Of a stretch of DNA of 64,000 nt, positions 34,753-43,442 are shown piece after piece (position 1 is the first letter of the stretch; each line of letters opens with the position of its first letter). This DNA comes from Bin127 sp965221625 (lineage in GTDB: Bacteria > Chloroflexota > Dehalococcoidia > Lucifugimonadales > Lucifugimonadaceae). Location of the stretch: positions 1,798,001-1,862,000 of the forward strand of contig OZ244903.1 of NCBI GenBank assembly GCA_965221625.1, in the 5' to 3' direction. The notes beneath the pieces were generated by a model. It was not told the DNA's origin. It was given only the letters and a program-made list of their open reading frames with translations, and searched no databases. A program made the position numbers and the translations under genes.

Positions 34753-36207
34753 ATGAGATCGGTCTTCAATTCATTCCGTCCTTACCTGTATTTCTTGCCA
34801 CTCTGTTACGGAGTGTTCATAGCGGCCGACGACATGACTCTGGTGGTAACGATACTGCCGGACATCATGCACACACTCAAAATTCCGGCGAATGAAATCG
34901 ACCGGGCATCTTGGCTGATCATCGGGTTTCTCATCGGTTATTCCGCCACGATGCCGATGATGGGACGTCTCTCAGACCGTTGGGGTTACCGCCGCGCCTA
35001 TCTCTTGGCACTCGTCATCTTCATCATTGGGTCGTCAGGCGTGGCGTTGACCCCAGCGTTGAGCGAATTTCTGGATGGTTCCAGTCAACTCGACAGCTAT
35101 CGATGGGCCCTCGTTGCGCGCGTCGTCCAGTCCTTGGGTGCCGGGGCGGTGATACCGATTTCGCTCGCCGCTGCCGAAGAGTTAGTAGGAGCGCCGCGGC
35201 GCATCGTTGCCTACGGCATGGTCGGGGCGAGTGCCGAAGCCGGCGGCGTATTCGGACCAGTTTGGGCTGGAGCAATCACTGATTGGATCGGATGGGAGTG
35301 GACGTTCTGGCTGAACTTCCCGCTCGCCGGATTAGCGGTAATTGCCCTGTCGTTGTTGCCGAAAGGCCGCCGACACGACACGAACATCGATTGGTTGAGT
35401 GCCGCAGAGTTCACCGCGGCTTTAACGGCACTGACGCTTGCACTTTTCCGGATCTCTAATCCAGATCTTTTGATGGTTTTGCTGTTCGTCACTGCCGCGG
35501 TCTTGGGCGGTTTCATCGCATTTCGCATCTATACCGCGCGCAACCACTCGATACCGCGTGTCCTCTTGACGCTCAAGGACTTCGTGTGGTCCAATGTCGC
35601 GCACTTACTCGTCGGCGCGGCGTTGATGATTGGACTCATCTCAGTGCCACTCGTCGCCGGTACCGTCTACAAGCTCTCAGCCCTCGACGCCGGCCTGTGG
35701 TTGATGCGTATGACGATCTCTTTGGGGATCGCTGCGTTTATCGGCGGATTCATTGCCACGCGCATCGGACTCCGAATCCCAACCATCGCCGGTCTGATGC
35801 TTGCGGCCGTCGGGTTTAATCTGATGTCGGCGTGGGGACTGGAAGTTCGGGAGCCACGGGTAACGATTGACTTGGTGCTGGTTGGCACCGGACTTGGGTT
35901 GATCATCGCTCCCCTTACCGAAAGTGCGCTGCGCCGAGTTCCAGAAGAAGACCGAGGCGTCGGTTCGGGGTTGCTGACCCTAACCCGCAACATAGGCATG
36001 ACAGTCGGCCTCGCCATCATCGCGTCATTGGGCACTCATCAGTTTTTGTTGACTGCGCCGGGGATTGATGAGTTGATCGAGACGCCATCGGCTGCGGATG
36101 AAGCGGGCCTAGCTGTTTTCTCGAACTTCTTCACCTACGCATCCATCGCCTGCATCATCTCTGTAATCCCAGGTTGGCTGATGACGCGCAACTACAACGA
36201 CCAATGA
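34753..36207 (+). CDS. MFS transporter, DHA2/P55-like
   Basis: 484 aa with about 14 membrane segments. Motif A is GRLSDRWGYRRAYLL. The central loop region RFSNPD-like stretch reads FRISNPDLLMVLLFV, and motif C region GASAEAGGVFGPVWAG is present. Its position after an LppX/LprG-like lipoprotein gene fits the P55 class, which moves lipids or lipophilic compounds out of the inner membrane. Plain drug export is the alternative. The two genes probably form an operon. Confidence 0.88.
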   Translation: MRSVFNSFRPYLYFLPLCYGVFIAADDMTLVVTILPDIMHTLKIPANEIDRASWLIIGFLIGYSATMPMMGRLSDRWGYRRAYLLALVIFIIGSSGVALTPALSEFLDGSSQLDSYRWALVARVVQSLGAGAVIPISLAAAEELVGAPRRIVAYGMVGASAEAGGVFGPVWAGAITDWIGWEWTFWLNFPLAGLAVIALSLLPKGRRHDTNIDWLSAAEFTAALTALTLALFRISNPDLLMVLLFVTAAVLGGFIAFRIYTARNHSIPRVLLTLKDFVWSNVAHLLVGAALMIGLISVPLVAGTVYKLSALDAGLWLMRMTISLGIAAFIGGFIATRIGLRIPTIAGLMLAAVGFNLMSAWGLEVREPRVTIDLVLVGTGLGLIIAPLTESALRRVPEEDRGVGSGLLTLTRNIGMTVGLAIIASLGTHQFLLTAPGIDELIETPSAADEAGLAVFSNFFTYASIACIISVIPGWLMTRNYNDQ

Positions 36208-36300
36208 CTTTCGCATCCGTCGCAATCTGTATGACGCGATTCTGCAGCGATGGGTGATAAATTGTTAGCGGATAACGAAACCTGCTGAAAGGAACATGCC

Positions 36301-37242
36301 ATGACGCGGCGCGATCCTTCGACTTTCAAATCTTCGGTGCGCAAACCGGCCGATTTCGACGATTATTGGCGAGACACGGAAGCGTCCACGTTGGCGTTGC
36401 CGCTCAACCCGAGGTTGACTCCGGTGCCGATGCGGTCTACGCCCGAGGTCGAAGCGTTTGAGGCGCATTACGTAAGCTACGGCGGTCTCGAAATCGCCGG
36501 TTGGTACTGCCGACCTCGGCATTTCGAAGGCAAGCTACCGGGGTATCTGTTTGTCCCCGGTTATGTTAGCGAACCCAAGTTCCCTACCGACTTGGCGATG
36601 AAGGGCTACGCGGCATTTTCGGCGGCCCCGCGCAACAAATTGCGGAGCAACGGGGTGTTCAACCCCGGATACCCTGGTTTACTGACACACAACATCGACA
36701 AACGCACTGAGTACGGTTACCGCGGCTTCTACATGGACGCCATCCGGGCATTCGACTTCTTGAGTGGACTCGACGAGGTTGATTCAGATCGAATCTGCGT
36801 ACAGGGCGGCAGCCAAGGCGGCGCACTTACGCTTCTCGTGTCAGCACTTAGAGCAGACCAAGTAGCGTGCGCTTCGGCCGGTGCTCCGTATCTCTGCTCA
36901 ATGATGGATTCTGCTTCTCTAACCCGTTCGTATCCCTATGAGGAGATAAACGACTACTTGAGGATGTACCCAGATCGGGAACAAGCAGTTCGCGACACAC
37001 TGGATCTTCACGACATCCACAACTTCGTAGACCGAATTCGTTGCCCCATAATCGTCAACATCGGTCTGATGGACGACGTTTGCCCGCCCGAAACCGGATT
37101 TGCCGTCTTCAATCAAATTGGCAGCAGAGACAAGACACTCTATCCGTACGAAGACTGCGCACACGATTCCGGATCCGGAGTCGGACACGACGCTGTCATC
37201 AACGAGTTTTTCACCGAACGCCTTCAACCCGAGGCAGTTTAG
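36301..37242 (+). CDS. Alpha/beta hydrolase, acetyl xylan esterase (AXE1)-like
   Basis: 313 aa. The N-terminus RKPADFDDYWRDTEASTLAL is typical of cephalosporin C deacetylase/acetyl xylan esterases. The nucleophile elbow is VQGGSQGGAL (Ser in G-x-S-x-G), the acid is in GLMDDVCPP and the His in CAHDSG. An esterase acting on sugar or other acyl esters is likely, cytoplasmic because there is no signal peptide. AAAGGA lies 7 nt before the ATG. The next gene encodes a related protein without the catalytic Ser. Confidence 0.9.
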   Translation: MTRRDPSTFKSSVRKPADFDDYWRDTEASTLALPLNPRLTPVPMRSTPEVEAFEAHYVSYGGLEIAGWYCRPRHFEGKLPGYLFVPGYVSEPKFPTDLAMKGYAAFSAAPRNKLRSNGVFNPGYPGLLTHNIDKRTEYGYRGFYMDAIRAFDFLSGLDEVDSDRICVQGGSQGGALTLLVSALRADQVACASAGAPYLCSMMDSASLTRSYPYEEINDYLRMYPDREQAVRDTLDLHDIHNFVDRIRCPIIVNIGLMDDVCPPETGFAVFNQIGSRDKTLYPYEDCAHDSGSGVGHDAVINEFFTERLQPEAV

Positions 37243-37263
37243 TTCGAGACGGAGATCCCGATA

Positions 37264-38127
37264 ATGAACGATTACTGGTCCATACGCGTGGATGCCGCCG
37301 AAAATTCGTCGGCGAATTACGTCGAGATCGAAGATCTACCGATTAGGTCGAACGAGACTTCTGACGCTTACGCCTTGGAATTTGACGGCATAGGTGGATA
37401 CCCATTGTTTGCGTATCTTCACGTCCCCAAGGGTGACGGCCCGTTCGTCCCACTATTCCAAGCGCCGGGTTACGGCAGCGTGGTTGGTGTTCCGGCGTAT
37501 GAACGGCGGACTCGATATGTCGTGATGGCTCTGTGTCATCGCGGTCAGCGGCTCTCCGATTCGGACTTCAGTGCCGCGTATCCCGGGTTGCTCACTCAAG
37601 GTTTGCCCTCGGTGAACAGCTACGTTTGGGCTGACTTCGTCGCCGACTGCCTAACGGCGGTAAAGATATTGCGTCAGCAGCCGAATATCGATGTCTCACG
37701 ACTAGCGATCAATGGAGGCGATCTCGCCTGGATTACCGCGGCATTGACCGAAGGCGTGCATGCTCTGCAAAGCGGCGGGTTCATGTTCAGCGAAGTCGAT
37801 CGCCGCGTGGCAGCCAACCCGGATTACCCGATTGCAGAGTTCAACGACTTCAAGCGGAGCAATCCCGATTCATGGAACGAAGCTTTAGAGACGCTATCAA
37901 ACTACGACCCAATGGAGCTGGCGGGACACATTGACGCCAATAATGTCATGATTTCGTGCAGTGCCGGCGACAAAGAGTACACTGACCGTCTTGCCGCCAA
38001 GGTTCCCGGTTCAACTAACGTCCGGGTCAATCTCGGCAAAGGGCATTTGGACCACGTCGCACAGGAAGAGTGGCTTGCCGAGGCGTGCGGCGTCGAACCG
38101 GGACCGGCGCACTACCCTCGCCCCTAA
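37264..38127 (+). CDS. AXE1-like protein with lost nucleophile
   Basis: 287 aa, 21 bp downstream of the preceding hydrolase gene and of similar layout (PLFAYLHVPKGDGP, LFQAPGYGSV, AYPGLLTQG, DVSRLAINGG). Where the partner has GGSQGG this protein has GGDLAW, so the nucleophile Ser is replaced by Asp and the small residues of the elbow are lost. A possible acid (SAGDKEYTD) and a His (KGHLDHVA) remain. It is probably a non-catalytic homologue that partners or regulates the active enzyme, or an enzyme of changed chemistry. Its stop overlaps that of the convergent thyX-like gene by 4 bp. Confidence 0.8.
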   Translation: MNDYWSIRVDAAENSSANYVEIEDLPIRSNETSDAYALEFDGIGGYPLFAYLHVPKGDGPFVPLFQAPGYGSVVGVPAYERRTRYVVMALCHRGQRLSDSDFSAAYPGLLTQGLPSVNSYVWADFVADCLTAVKILRQQPNIDVSRLAINGGDLAWITAALTEGVHALQSGGFMFSEVDRRVAANPDYPIAEFNDFKRSNPDSWNEALETLSNYDPMELAGHIDANNVMISCSAGDKEYTDRLAAKVPGSTNVRVNLGKGHLDHVAQEEWLAEACGVEPGPAHYPRP

Positions 38128-39794
38128 ACTCCCAGATCTAGTTGCAGGCCGTCTACCTGTCGGCGTTCCGCACTCAGTCGTCCCAAACCATAGTCCTTCG
38201 GATCGACGTAGATCATGGCGTCGGCGATGGCCCTGTGTCCTGCTTTGTTGCGAATGAGGTCGTGCATTTTCAGGCAGATGCGGCGGTAATCCGAATGCCC
38301 TGACTCGCCGGTTCGCAGTTCCAACATGTGGAAGGCTTGCCGCGCGTTCATCTGGATGTTGTAACGGATCCGATAACCGAACGGCACAACAAGCTGAGCG
38401 ACATCGTCTCCGTGCTCCTTCGCGACCTCGCCATAGAACTCGGCCATTGCAACCATGGCGTCATTCCAAATCCTAGCTATTTCATCGCCAGCTTCGTCGA
38501 TTTCAGGCGGCGTGGCGAAACCGTGCTTCGGCGTCAATTTCTGCCAGTCGATCGTCATCATTCGATGCCGTTGCAGGTCTCTGAAACTCCCAAAATCGGA
38601 CAGCACGTCAAAGAGATAGAAGACTCGCTCCATCCCGCGCCCTGGTTTATGCCGACGATTTCTCCTGTCGCCGACGTACATCGCGACGATTTCACGACCA
38701 GCGTCCTCGCCCATAACCGTTGCGCGCGCCAGCAGTTCCTCTTCGCCGAGATGGCTGTACGGGTACATCGCCGCCGCAACGATGCGCGTCTCCGCTTCGG
38801 GATCCCAATCGACCAATCGCACCTCATCGCGATCCAAATCGAAATCGGTGAAGGGTTCTTCCGTCATGTCGAACTTCGTCGCCAGCTTCGACATCCGCTC
38901 GGCGTTGTTGAGAAAATACTCGCTCCAAGCCACGCCGCGGTCTCTCACGTCCACGCGTGCAAGGAATCCACCAATGACCTTTCGCAGCTCCCATAGCATC
39001 ATCGCTGAATAGTCTCGGGCCTCGGCGAGTGCACTTGCATTCATGCGCATCAGCATCGATTCATATGCCTGACCAGAGGCAAAGACGCCGATGTTCGTGG
39101 TGGTTGCCGCTGGGAGCAAACCTCTCGCCGTGTCGCATGCCCGCGCCCTAGTGGCCCGTGCATAGTCGCCGCGCCGTTCGCCTGGACCCACCGGGAAACG
39201 TTGCTGGAAGTATGTGGTTAGCGCGCGAACTACCGTCGAATACTGCTCGAACAGCCAATCCATGGTCTGCGTATACCTCTCGGCAAGCGGGCCATGTGCG
39301 ATCTCACTAGGTGTGTGATAACGAAATCTGTCGGTGCCGTCTTCGTGCTCAATCTTCTGATCGAAGTAGATGTACCTGGTGCTCTGCTCGAGATATGCCG
39401 CAAGTCGGCCGCGCTCAATGATCTTTGCCATGATGGCGGATACCTGCTCGCATGCGAGGTGCGCGCCACCCAACTGAGCCACCGAGTCGTCACCGTACTG
39501 GATGAAAACGCGTTCGTACAATCCCTCGGCTTGTTTCAATGCGTTTGCATCGCCCTCCTCGGTTTGGTTGGCAATTCTCTCAGCCATCGCCTCCAATCCG
39601 ATCTCGGGTTGCTGGAAAAACTCGTCTAGAAACATCCTCCGCAACGACTTGTGAGTTCGGCTGTAACGCGCGAACATCGCGCCCTTGACGATCTCCGGCA
39701 GGTTGACGACTGCAAAAACAGGAAGATCGGTATTCGTGAAGAATCGGTCTAGGATCTGCTTCTCGGCATCGTCGTATGACTCGCGTGCGTACAC
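38124..39794 (-). CDS. thyX: Two-domain ThyX-like (FAD-dependent thymidylate synthase family) protein
   Basis: 556 aa, about twice the size of ordinary ThyX. Both halves resemble ThyX. In the N-half the signature RHR-x2-S-x-N-x2-S-x-R-Y appears as RGRLAAYLEQSTRY; in the C-half it appears as RHRMMTIDWQKLTP. Thus each half keeps a different part of the motif. Other blocks are AMFARYSRTHKSL and FGYRIRYNIQMNARQAFHML. ThyX makes dTMP from dUMP with FAD and methylene-tetrahydrofolate; folD lies 3.6 kb away. Whether this fused form is active, or an alternative function evolved, cannot be told. I recall such double proteins in Chloroflexota. Confidence 0.8.
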   Translation of the reverse strand: MYARESYDDAEKQILDRFFTNTDLPVFAVVNLPEIVKGAMFARYSRTHKSLRRMFLDEFFQQPEIGLEAMAERIANQTEEGDANALKQAEGLYERVFIQYGDDSVAQLGGAHLACEQVSAIMAKIIERGRLAAYLEQSTRYIYFDQKIEHEDGTDRFRYHTPSEIAHGPLAERYTQTMDWLFEQYSTVVRALTTYFQQRFPVGPGERRGDYARATRARACDTARGLLPAATTTNIGVFASGQAYESMLMRMNASALAEARDYSAMMLWELRKVIGGFLARVDVRDRGVAWSEYFLNNAERMSKLATKFDMTEEPFTDFDLDRDEVRLVDWDPEAETRIVAAAMYPYSHLGEEELLARATVMGEDAGREIVAMYVGDRRNRRHKPGRGMERVFYLFDVLSDFGSFRDLQRHRMMTIDWQKLTPKHGFATPPEIDEAGDEIARIWNDAMVAMAEFYGEVAKEHGDDVAQLVVPFGYRIRYNIQMNARQAFHMLELRTGESGHSDYRRICLKMHDLIRNKAGHRAIADAMIYVDPKDYGLGRLSAERRQVDGLQLDLGV

Positions 39795-39846
39795 GATGCG
39801 TCAATCATCGCACAGTGATTGTTGCCCCTTCGGAAGGACGAGCCAA

Positions 39847-41145
39847 TCAGAGGATTAACCGCAGAGGATGCTCGAGGTTTTCCTTGACCGAGTTCATCAA
39901 AACAGCCGCTTCTGCACCGTCGCCGACTCGATGGTCTGCAGAGATGGTCGCGTTCATCATCTGACGCACCACTATTTCATCTTCCACGACAACCGGTGTC
40001 GGTTTCACCGCACCAACCGCCAAGATGCCTGCCTGCGGAGGGACGATAATCGCCGCAAACGTGTCGATGCCGAACATTCCAAGATTCGAAGTCGAGAACG
40101 TGCCGGCGGTCAGCTCCTCCTGGGTCAATGTGCCACCTTCACCGCGGGCGCGGGACCCAAGATCCTTTGACGCAGCAGCAATGTCGATCAGGGACATATT
40201 GTGAACGCCAATCAGTGCCGGTACGATCAATCCGGCTTCCAAGGCGATAGCCACGCCGATGTTGACGCTGTCGTGACCCTCCAACCGGTCGTCGCGGAAG
40301 GTCGTGTTCCACTTCGGGTGCTTCACGATCGCCATCGCGAGTGCTTTGATAATCATGTCGTTGACCGAAATTCGAGCACCGGATCTCGCCAGTTCACGGT
40401 TTATCTGAGCTCGAAACGCCATGCCGTCTGTCATGTCGATTCCGGTTGTGACGTAGTAATGCGGTGCCTCGGTCTTGCTGCGCAACGTGACCCGCGCGAT
40501 CGCTTGGCGCATCGTGGTCAACTCGACGTCTGAACCGTCGATCGCAACCTTCGGCGTTGTGGAGCCGATGCCAGACGCTCCGAACGCGGGCGCAGGTTTG
40601 AAACCCAACACGTCGTCTCGCGTAACTCGTCCTCCTGGACCGGTCCCTAGGATTGCCGAGATGTCAAATCCTTGCTCCCTGGCGAGACGTCTCGCCAAAG
40701 GCGATGCTTTGATGCGCCCCCCTTCAACCGTAGCAACTGAAGTTGTGGGAGCCGGCGTCGTTTCAACCGCGGTTGATTCAGCGGTGACCGCAGGTTCAGC
40801 GACGGGAACGGGCGGGGCCGCCGTCTCCACAGTTGCCATCGGTTCTGGATCCGTTGACTCCGAGATCACGCCAACTTCTCCGTCATCGCTTTCTGGCAAC
40901 TCGTCCTCGGCGTTACCGATGTATGCGAGCAAGGTCCCGACCGGAAGTTTGGCACCGTCGCCATGGACAATCTTGCGCAGGATGCCGGCATTGTATGCCT
41001 CCATCTCAACGACTGTCTTGTCGGTCTCGATTTCGGCAAGTTTGTCGCCGCGTGCCACGTCATCACCTTCGCTCTTCAACCACTTGACGACAGTGCCTTC
41101 AGTCATGTCGGCACCCATCGCTGGCATCGTGACTTCGTGAATCAA
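39847..41145 (-). CDS. pdhC: Pyruvate (2-oxo acid) dehydrogenase E2 component
   Basis: 432 aa from the TTG at 41145, supported by AGGAG (41153-41157) 7 nt away; the protein then starts IHEVTMPAMGADMTEGTVV as in homologues. Lipoyl domain with the lysine in ETDKTVVEMEA, a Pro/Thr/Val-rich linker, E3-binding domain (ASPLARRLAREQGFDISAIL, GTGPGGRVTRDDVL), and catalytic domain ending ISADHRVGDGAEAA (active-site His). Transfers the acyl group to CoA. Last gene of an operon E1alpha-E1beta-E2; no E3 gene is in the window. Confidence 0.93.
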   Translation of the reverse strand: MIHEVTMPAMGADMTEGTVVKWLKSEGDDVARGDKLAEIETDKTVVEMEAYNAGILRKIVHGDGAKLPVGTLLAYIGNAEDELPESDDGEVGVISESTDPEPMATVETAAPPVPVAEPAVTAESTAVETTPAPTTSVATVEGGRIKASPLARRLAREQGFDISAILGTGPGGRVTRDDVLGFKPAPAFGASGIGSTTPKVAIDGSDVELTTMRQAIARVTLRSKTEAPHYYVTTGIDMTDGMAFRAQINRELARSGARISVNDMIIKALAMAIVKHPKWNTTFRDDRLEGHDSVNIGVAIALEAGLIVPALIGVHNMSLIDIAAASKDLGSRARGEGGTLTQEELTAGTFSTSNLGMFGIDTFAAIIVPPQAGILAVGAVKPTPVVVEDEIVVRQMMNATISADHRVGDGAEAAVLMNSVKENLEHPLRLIL

Positions 41146-41152
41146 TGCATCG

Positions 41153-41157
41153 CTCCT
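41153..41157 (-). promoter_or_regulatory. Ribosome binding site deciding a TTG start
   Basis: AGGAG at 7 nt from the TTG at 41145 of the E2 gene. It lies inside no other plausible start context, and the longer frame to 41256 would overlap the E1beta gene. It therefore fixes the E2 start. Confidence 0.75.
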
Positions 41158-41209
41158 AGTGATGAGTTGTGTGTTGCTGACAAACTCGCGGCCGAAGTGG
41201 ATTGACGTA

Positions 41210-42187
41210 TTAGAAGTTGATTGTCTTCCGCGCCGCTTCAACGACCTCGCCAGCATCAGGCAAAACGTCTTGCTCTAGTCCGCGGTTGTATGGCCAAGGG
41301 ACGTCGTCGGCACCAACTCGAACGATTGGCCCGTCGAGCCAATCCATTGCTTGCTCCTGGATCTCGGCTGCGACCTCTGCCATCATGCCTCCGTTACGGC
41401 GTGCCATGTCGAGCACGACCACGCGTCCGGTTTTCTGCGCGGATGCCACAACGGTCGGGTAATCAAGAGGGTTGAGCGAGCGAAGGTCGACGATCTCGGC
41501 ACCAACACTTTCGTTGGCAAGTGAGTCAGCCGCTTCTTCGAGAAGTTTCACGCCGTACCCGTAAGAGATTAACGTGATATCTTTGCCTTCCCTGACGATC
41601 GAAGCCTCGCCAAGCGGGATGTCGTAATACTCATCCGGCACTTCACCGCGTGAGGTATAGAGATGCGCATGTTCGGCGAAGATTACCGGATTTTCGGACT
41701 TGATGGATGATCTCAAGAGACCGAGGGCGTCGTACGGATTAGATGGGCAAACGCAGTGAATGCCCGGGACCTCGGCGAGCCAAGTCTCGAAACTTTGCGA
41801 GTGCGTCGCCCCTAGCTGCACCCCGGCACCAGTCGGAGCGCGGATTACCATCGGCACCTTAATTTGGCCACCGGACATGTAGCGGATGTTCGCCGCCATG
41901 TTGACAATCTGATCGAACGCAACTAGGGAGAAGCTGATCGACATCAACTCGATGATTGGACGCAGTCCTGCGGCTGCCGCACCGATACCCGCACCCATGA
42001 ACCCGGCTTCCGATATCGGGGTATCCTTGATGCGCTTCGGTCCGTACTTCTCAAGAAATCCCTTGGTGACTGAATAAGCACCGTCGTATGCACCGATGTC
42101 CTCGCCCATGATGAACACCGTTTCATCGGTCTCGATCGCCTCCTCAAGCCCAATCGTAATGGCATCGCGAAAAAGTCGACTAGGCAT
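41210..42187 (-). CDS. pdhB: Pyruvate dehydrogenase E1 beta subunit
   Basis: 325 aa from ATG 42187 (alternative 42193). Transketolase-type pyrimidine-binding domain at the N-terminus (VFIMGEDIGAYDGAYSVTKG, DTPISEAGFMGAGIGAAAAG, RAPTGAGVQLGATHSQ), and C-terminal domain with DLRSLNPLDYPTV. Forms the heterotetramer with the alpha subunit and binds thiamine diphosphate, which links it to the TPP-controlled thiamine uptake genes elsewhere in the window. The acetoin dehydrogenase family is the alternative. Confidence 0.92.
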   Translation of the reverse strand: MPSRLFRDAITIGLEEAIETDETVFIMGEDIGAYDGAYSVTKGFLEKYGPKRIKDTPISEAGFMGAGIGAAAAGLRPIIELMSISFSLVAFDQIVNMAANIRYMSGGQIKVPMVIRAPTGAGVQLGATHSQSFETWLAEVPGIHCVCPSNPYDALGLLRSSIKSENPVIFAEHAHLYTSRGEVPDEYYDIPLGEASIVREGKDITLISYGYGVKLLEEAADSLANESVGAEIVDLRSLNPLDYPTVVASAQKTGRVVVLDMARRNGGMMAEVAAEIQEQAMDWLDGPIVRVGADDVPWPYNRGLEQDVLPDAGEVVEAARKTINF

Positions 42188-42225
42188 TGACAATCACCAA
42201 ATCAACCCGAAAGTTGCGCCACTCT

Positions 42226-43314
42226 TTACGCGTAGACATCGTCGTGTGCTTCGGATGCGTCGGGGTCTGGGCTGTTTAAGGCAAACTCGACGGCAGCATC
42301 AACCTCGGCATCTACGCTGTCCGCGATCGCGTCCAATTCCGCTTGCGTCGTAATTCCGTGATCAAGCAACGTGGCCGGACAGGTCAGGATGGGATCACGG
42401 GTTCGCCAACGATCGACCTCTGACCGTTCTCGGTATTGGAACCCGGGATCTGCGACGGAGTGTCCGACGAATCTGAATGTCTTCGCTTCTACAAAAATCG
42501 GGCTCCCTTGAGCCCGAACTTTATCGACAGCGAGTTGCGTCGCCTCGCGCACCGCGATGACATCCATGCCGTCAACGACTACCGAATCCATGTCATACGC
42601 CGCCATCGCGTCGCTGAAGTCAGAGCCGCGTCTCCGCACTCTGCCAACGGCTGAGCCCATGCCGTAGAAGTTGTTCTCCATGAAGAAGACTATGGGAAGG
42701 TTCCAAATCGCAGCGAGGTTCAGGGACTCGTGGAACGTGCCTTGGTTCGTGGCACCGTCGCCGAAGAAGACCATCGTAACTGCGTCGGTTTCGAGATATT
42801 GTTGGGCCAATGCCAATCCGGCCGCCAGGGGGAGTTGGGCCCCGACTATCGCGTGTCCACCCATGAATCGCTTCGCCGCATCGAAGATGTGCATCGATCC
42901 GCCCTTGCCCTTGCTCAGCCCAGTGCGTTTGCCGAACATCTCCGCCATCGTGCGGTTGGTATCCAGTCCGCGCGCCAAAGCGTGGCCGTGATCTCGGTAA
43001 TGCGAGACGATGTAGTCGTCAGGCCGCAACGCAGTGATCGCTCCGACGCCGGTAGCTTCCTGACCGATGTAGAGATGCAAGAAACCTCGGATGTACCCAC
43101 GGGTGTAGTACTGACCGCAGGCTTCCTCAAAGCGACGAATCAGGAGCATCTTCCGATGCATATCCATCAACGCAGAACGCCCTAAGCGTTCGAAAAATGG
43201 TGAGCCGTAAGATGCGGATTGACCGTTGGTGGATGCGGAAGCACGCGTTGATGTGTCGGTCGCTTGCCTGATGTTGCCAGCAGCTTGTACCCGAGGCTTG
43301 TGGACTGGATCCAT
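42226..43314 (-). CDS. pdhA: Pyruvate dehydrogenase E1 alpha subunit
   Basis: About 362 aa. The thiamine diphosphate motif FFGDGATNQGTFHESLNLAA ends before the conserved VFFMENNFYGM. RFEEACGQYYTRGYIRGF, HLYIGQEATGVG and GKGGSMHIFD are also typical. The conserved part begins near residue 40, so the start (ATG 43314, or 43362 for 18 more residues) is uncertain; neither has a clear ribosome binding site. First gene of the E1alpha-E1beta-E2 operon. Reaction: oxidative decarboxylation of pyruvate or a related 2-oxo acid. Confidence 0.92.
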   Translation of the reverse strand: MDPVHKPRVQAAGNIRQATDTSTRASASTNGQSASYGSPFFERLGRSALMDMHRKMLLIRRFEEACGQYYTRGYIRGFLHLYIGQEATGVGAITALRPDDYIVSHYRDHGHALARGLDTNRTMAEMFGKRTGLSKGKGGSMHIFDAAKRFMGGHAIVGAQLPLAAGLALAQQYLETDAVTMVFFGDGATNQGTFHESLNLAAIWNLPIVFFMENNFYGMGSAVGRVRRRGSDFSDAMAAYDMDSVVVDGMDVIAVREATQLAVDKVRAQGSPIFVEAKTFRFVGHSVADPGFQYRERSEVDRWRTRDPILTCPATLLDHGITTQAELDAIADSVDAEVDAAVEFALNSPDPDASEAHDDVYA

Positions 43315-43442
43315 ATTTTGGTTTTTACGCAACCGCGGTGAGTAGCAATCACCAATTGACATCACCATACGCGCCGCTTCAAGATTCTACACGACACAAT
43401 CTGTGTGCTTCGTCCGACCCTGAAGCGTCGACGATACGTCGA

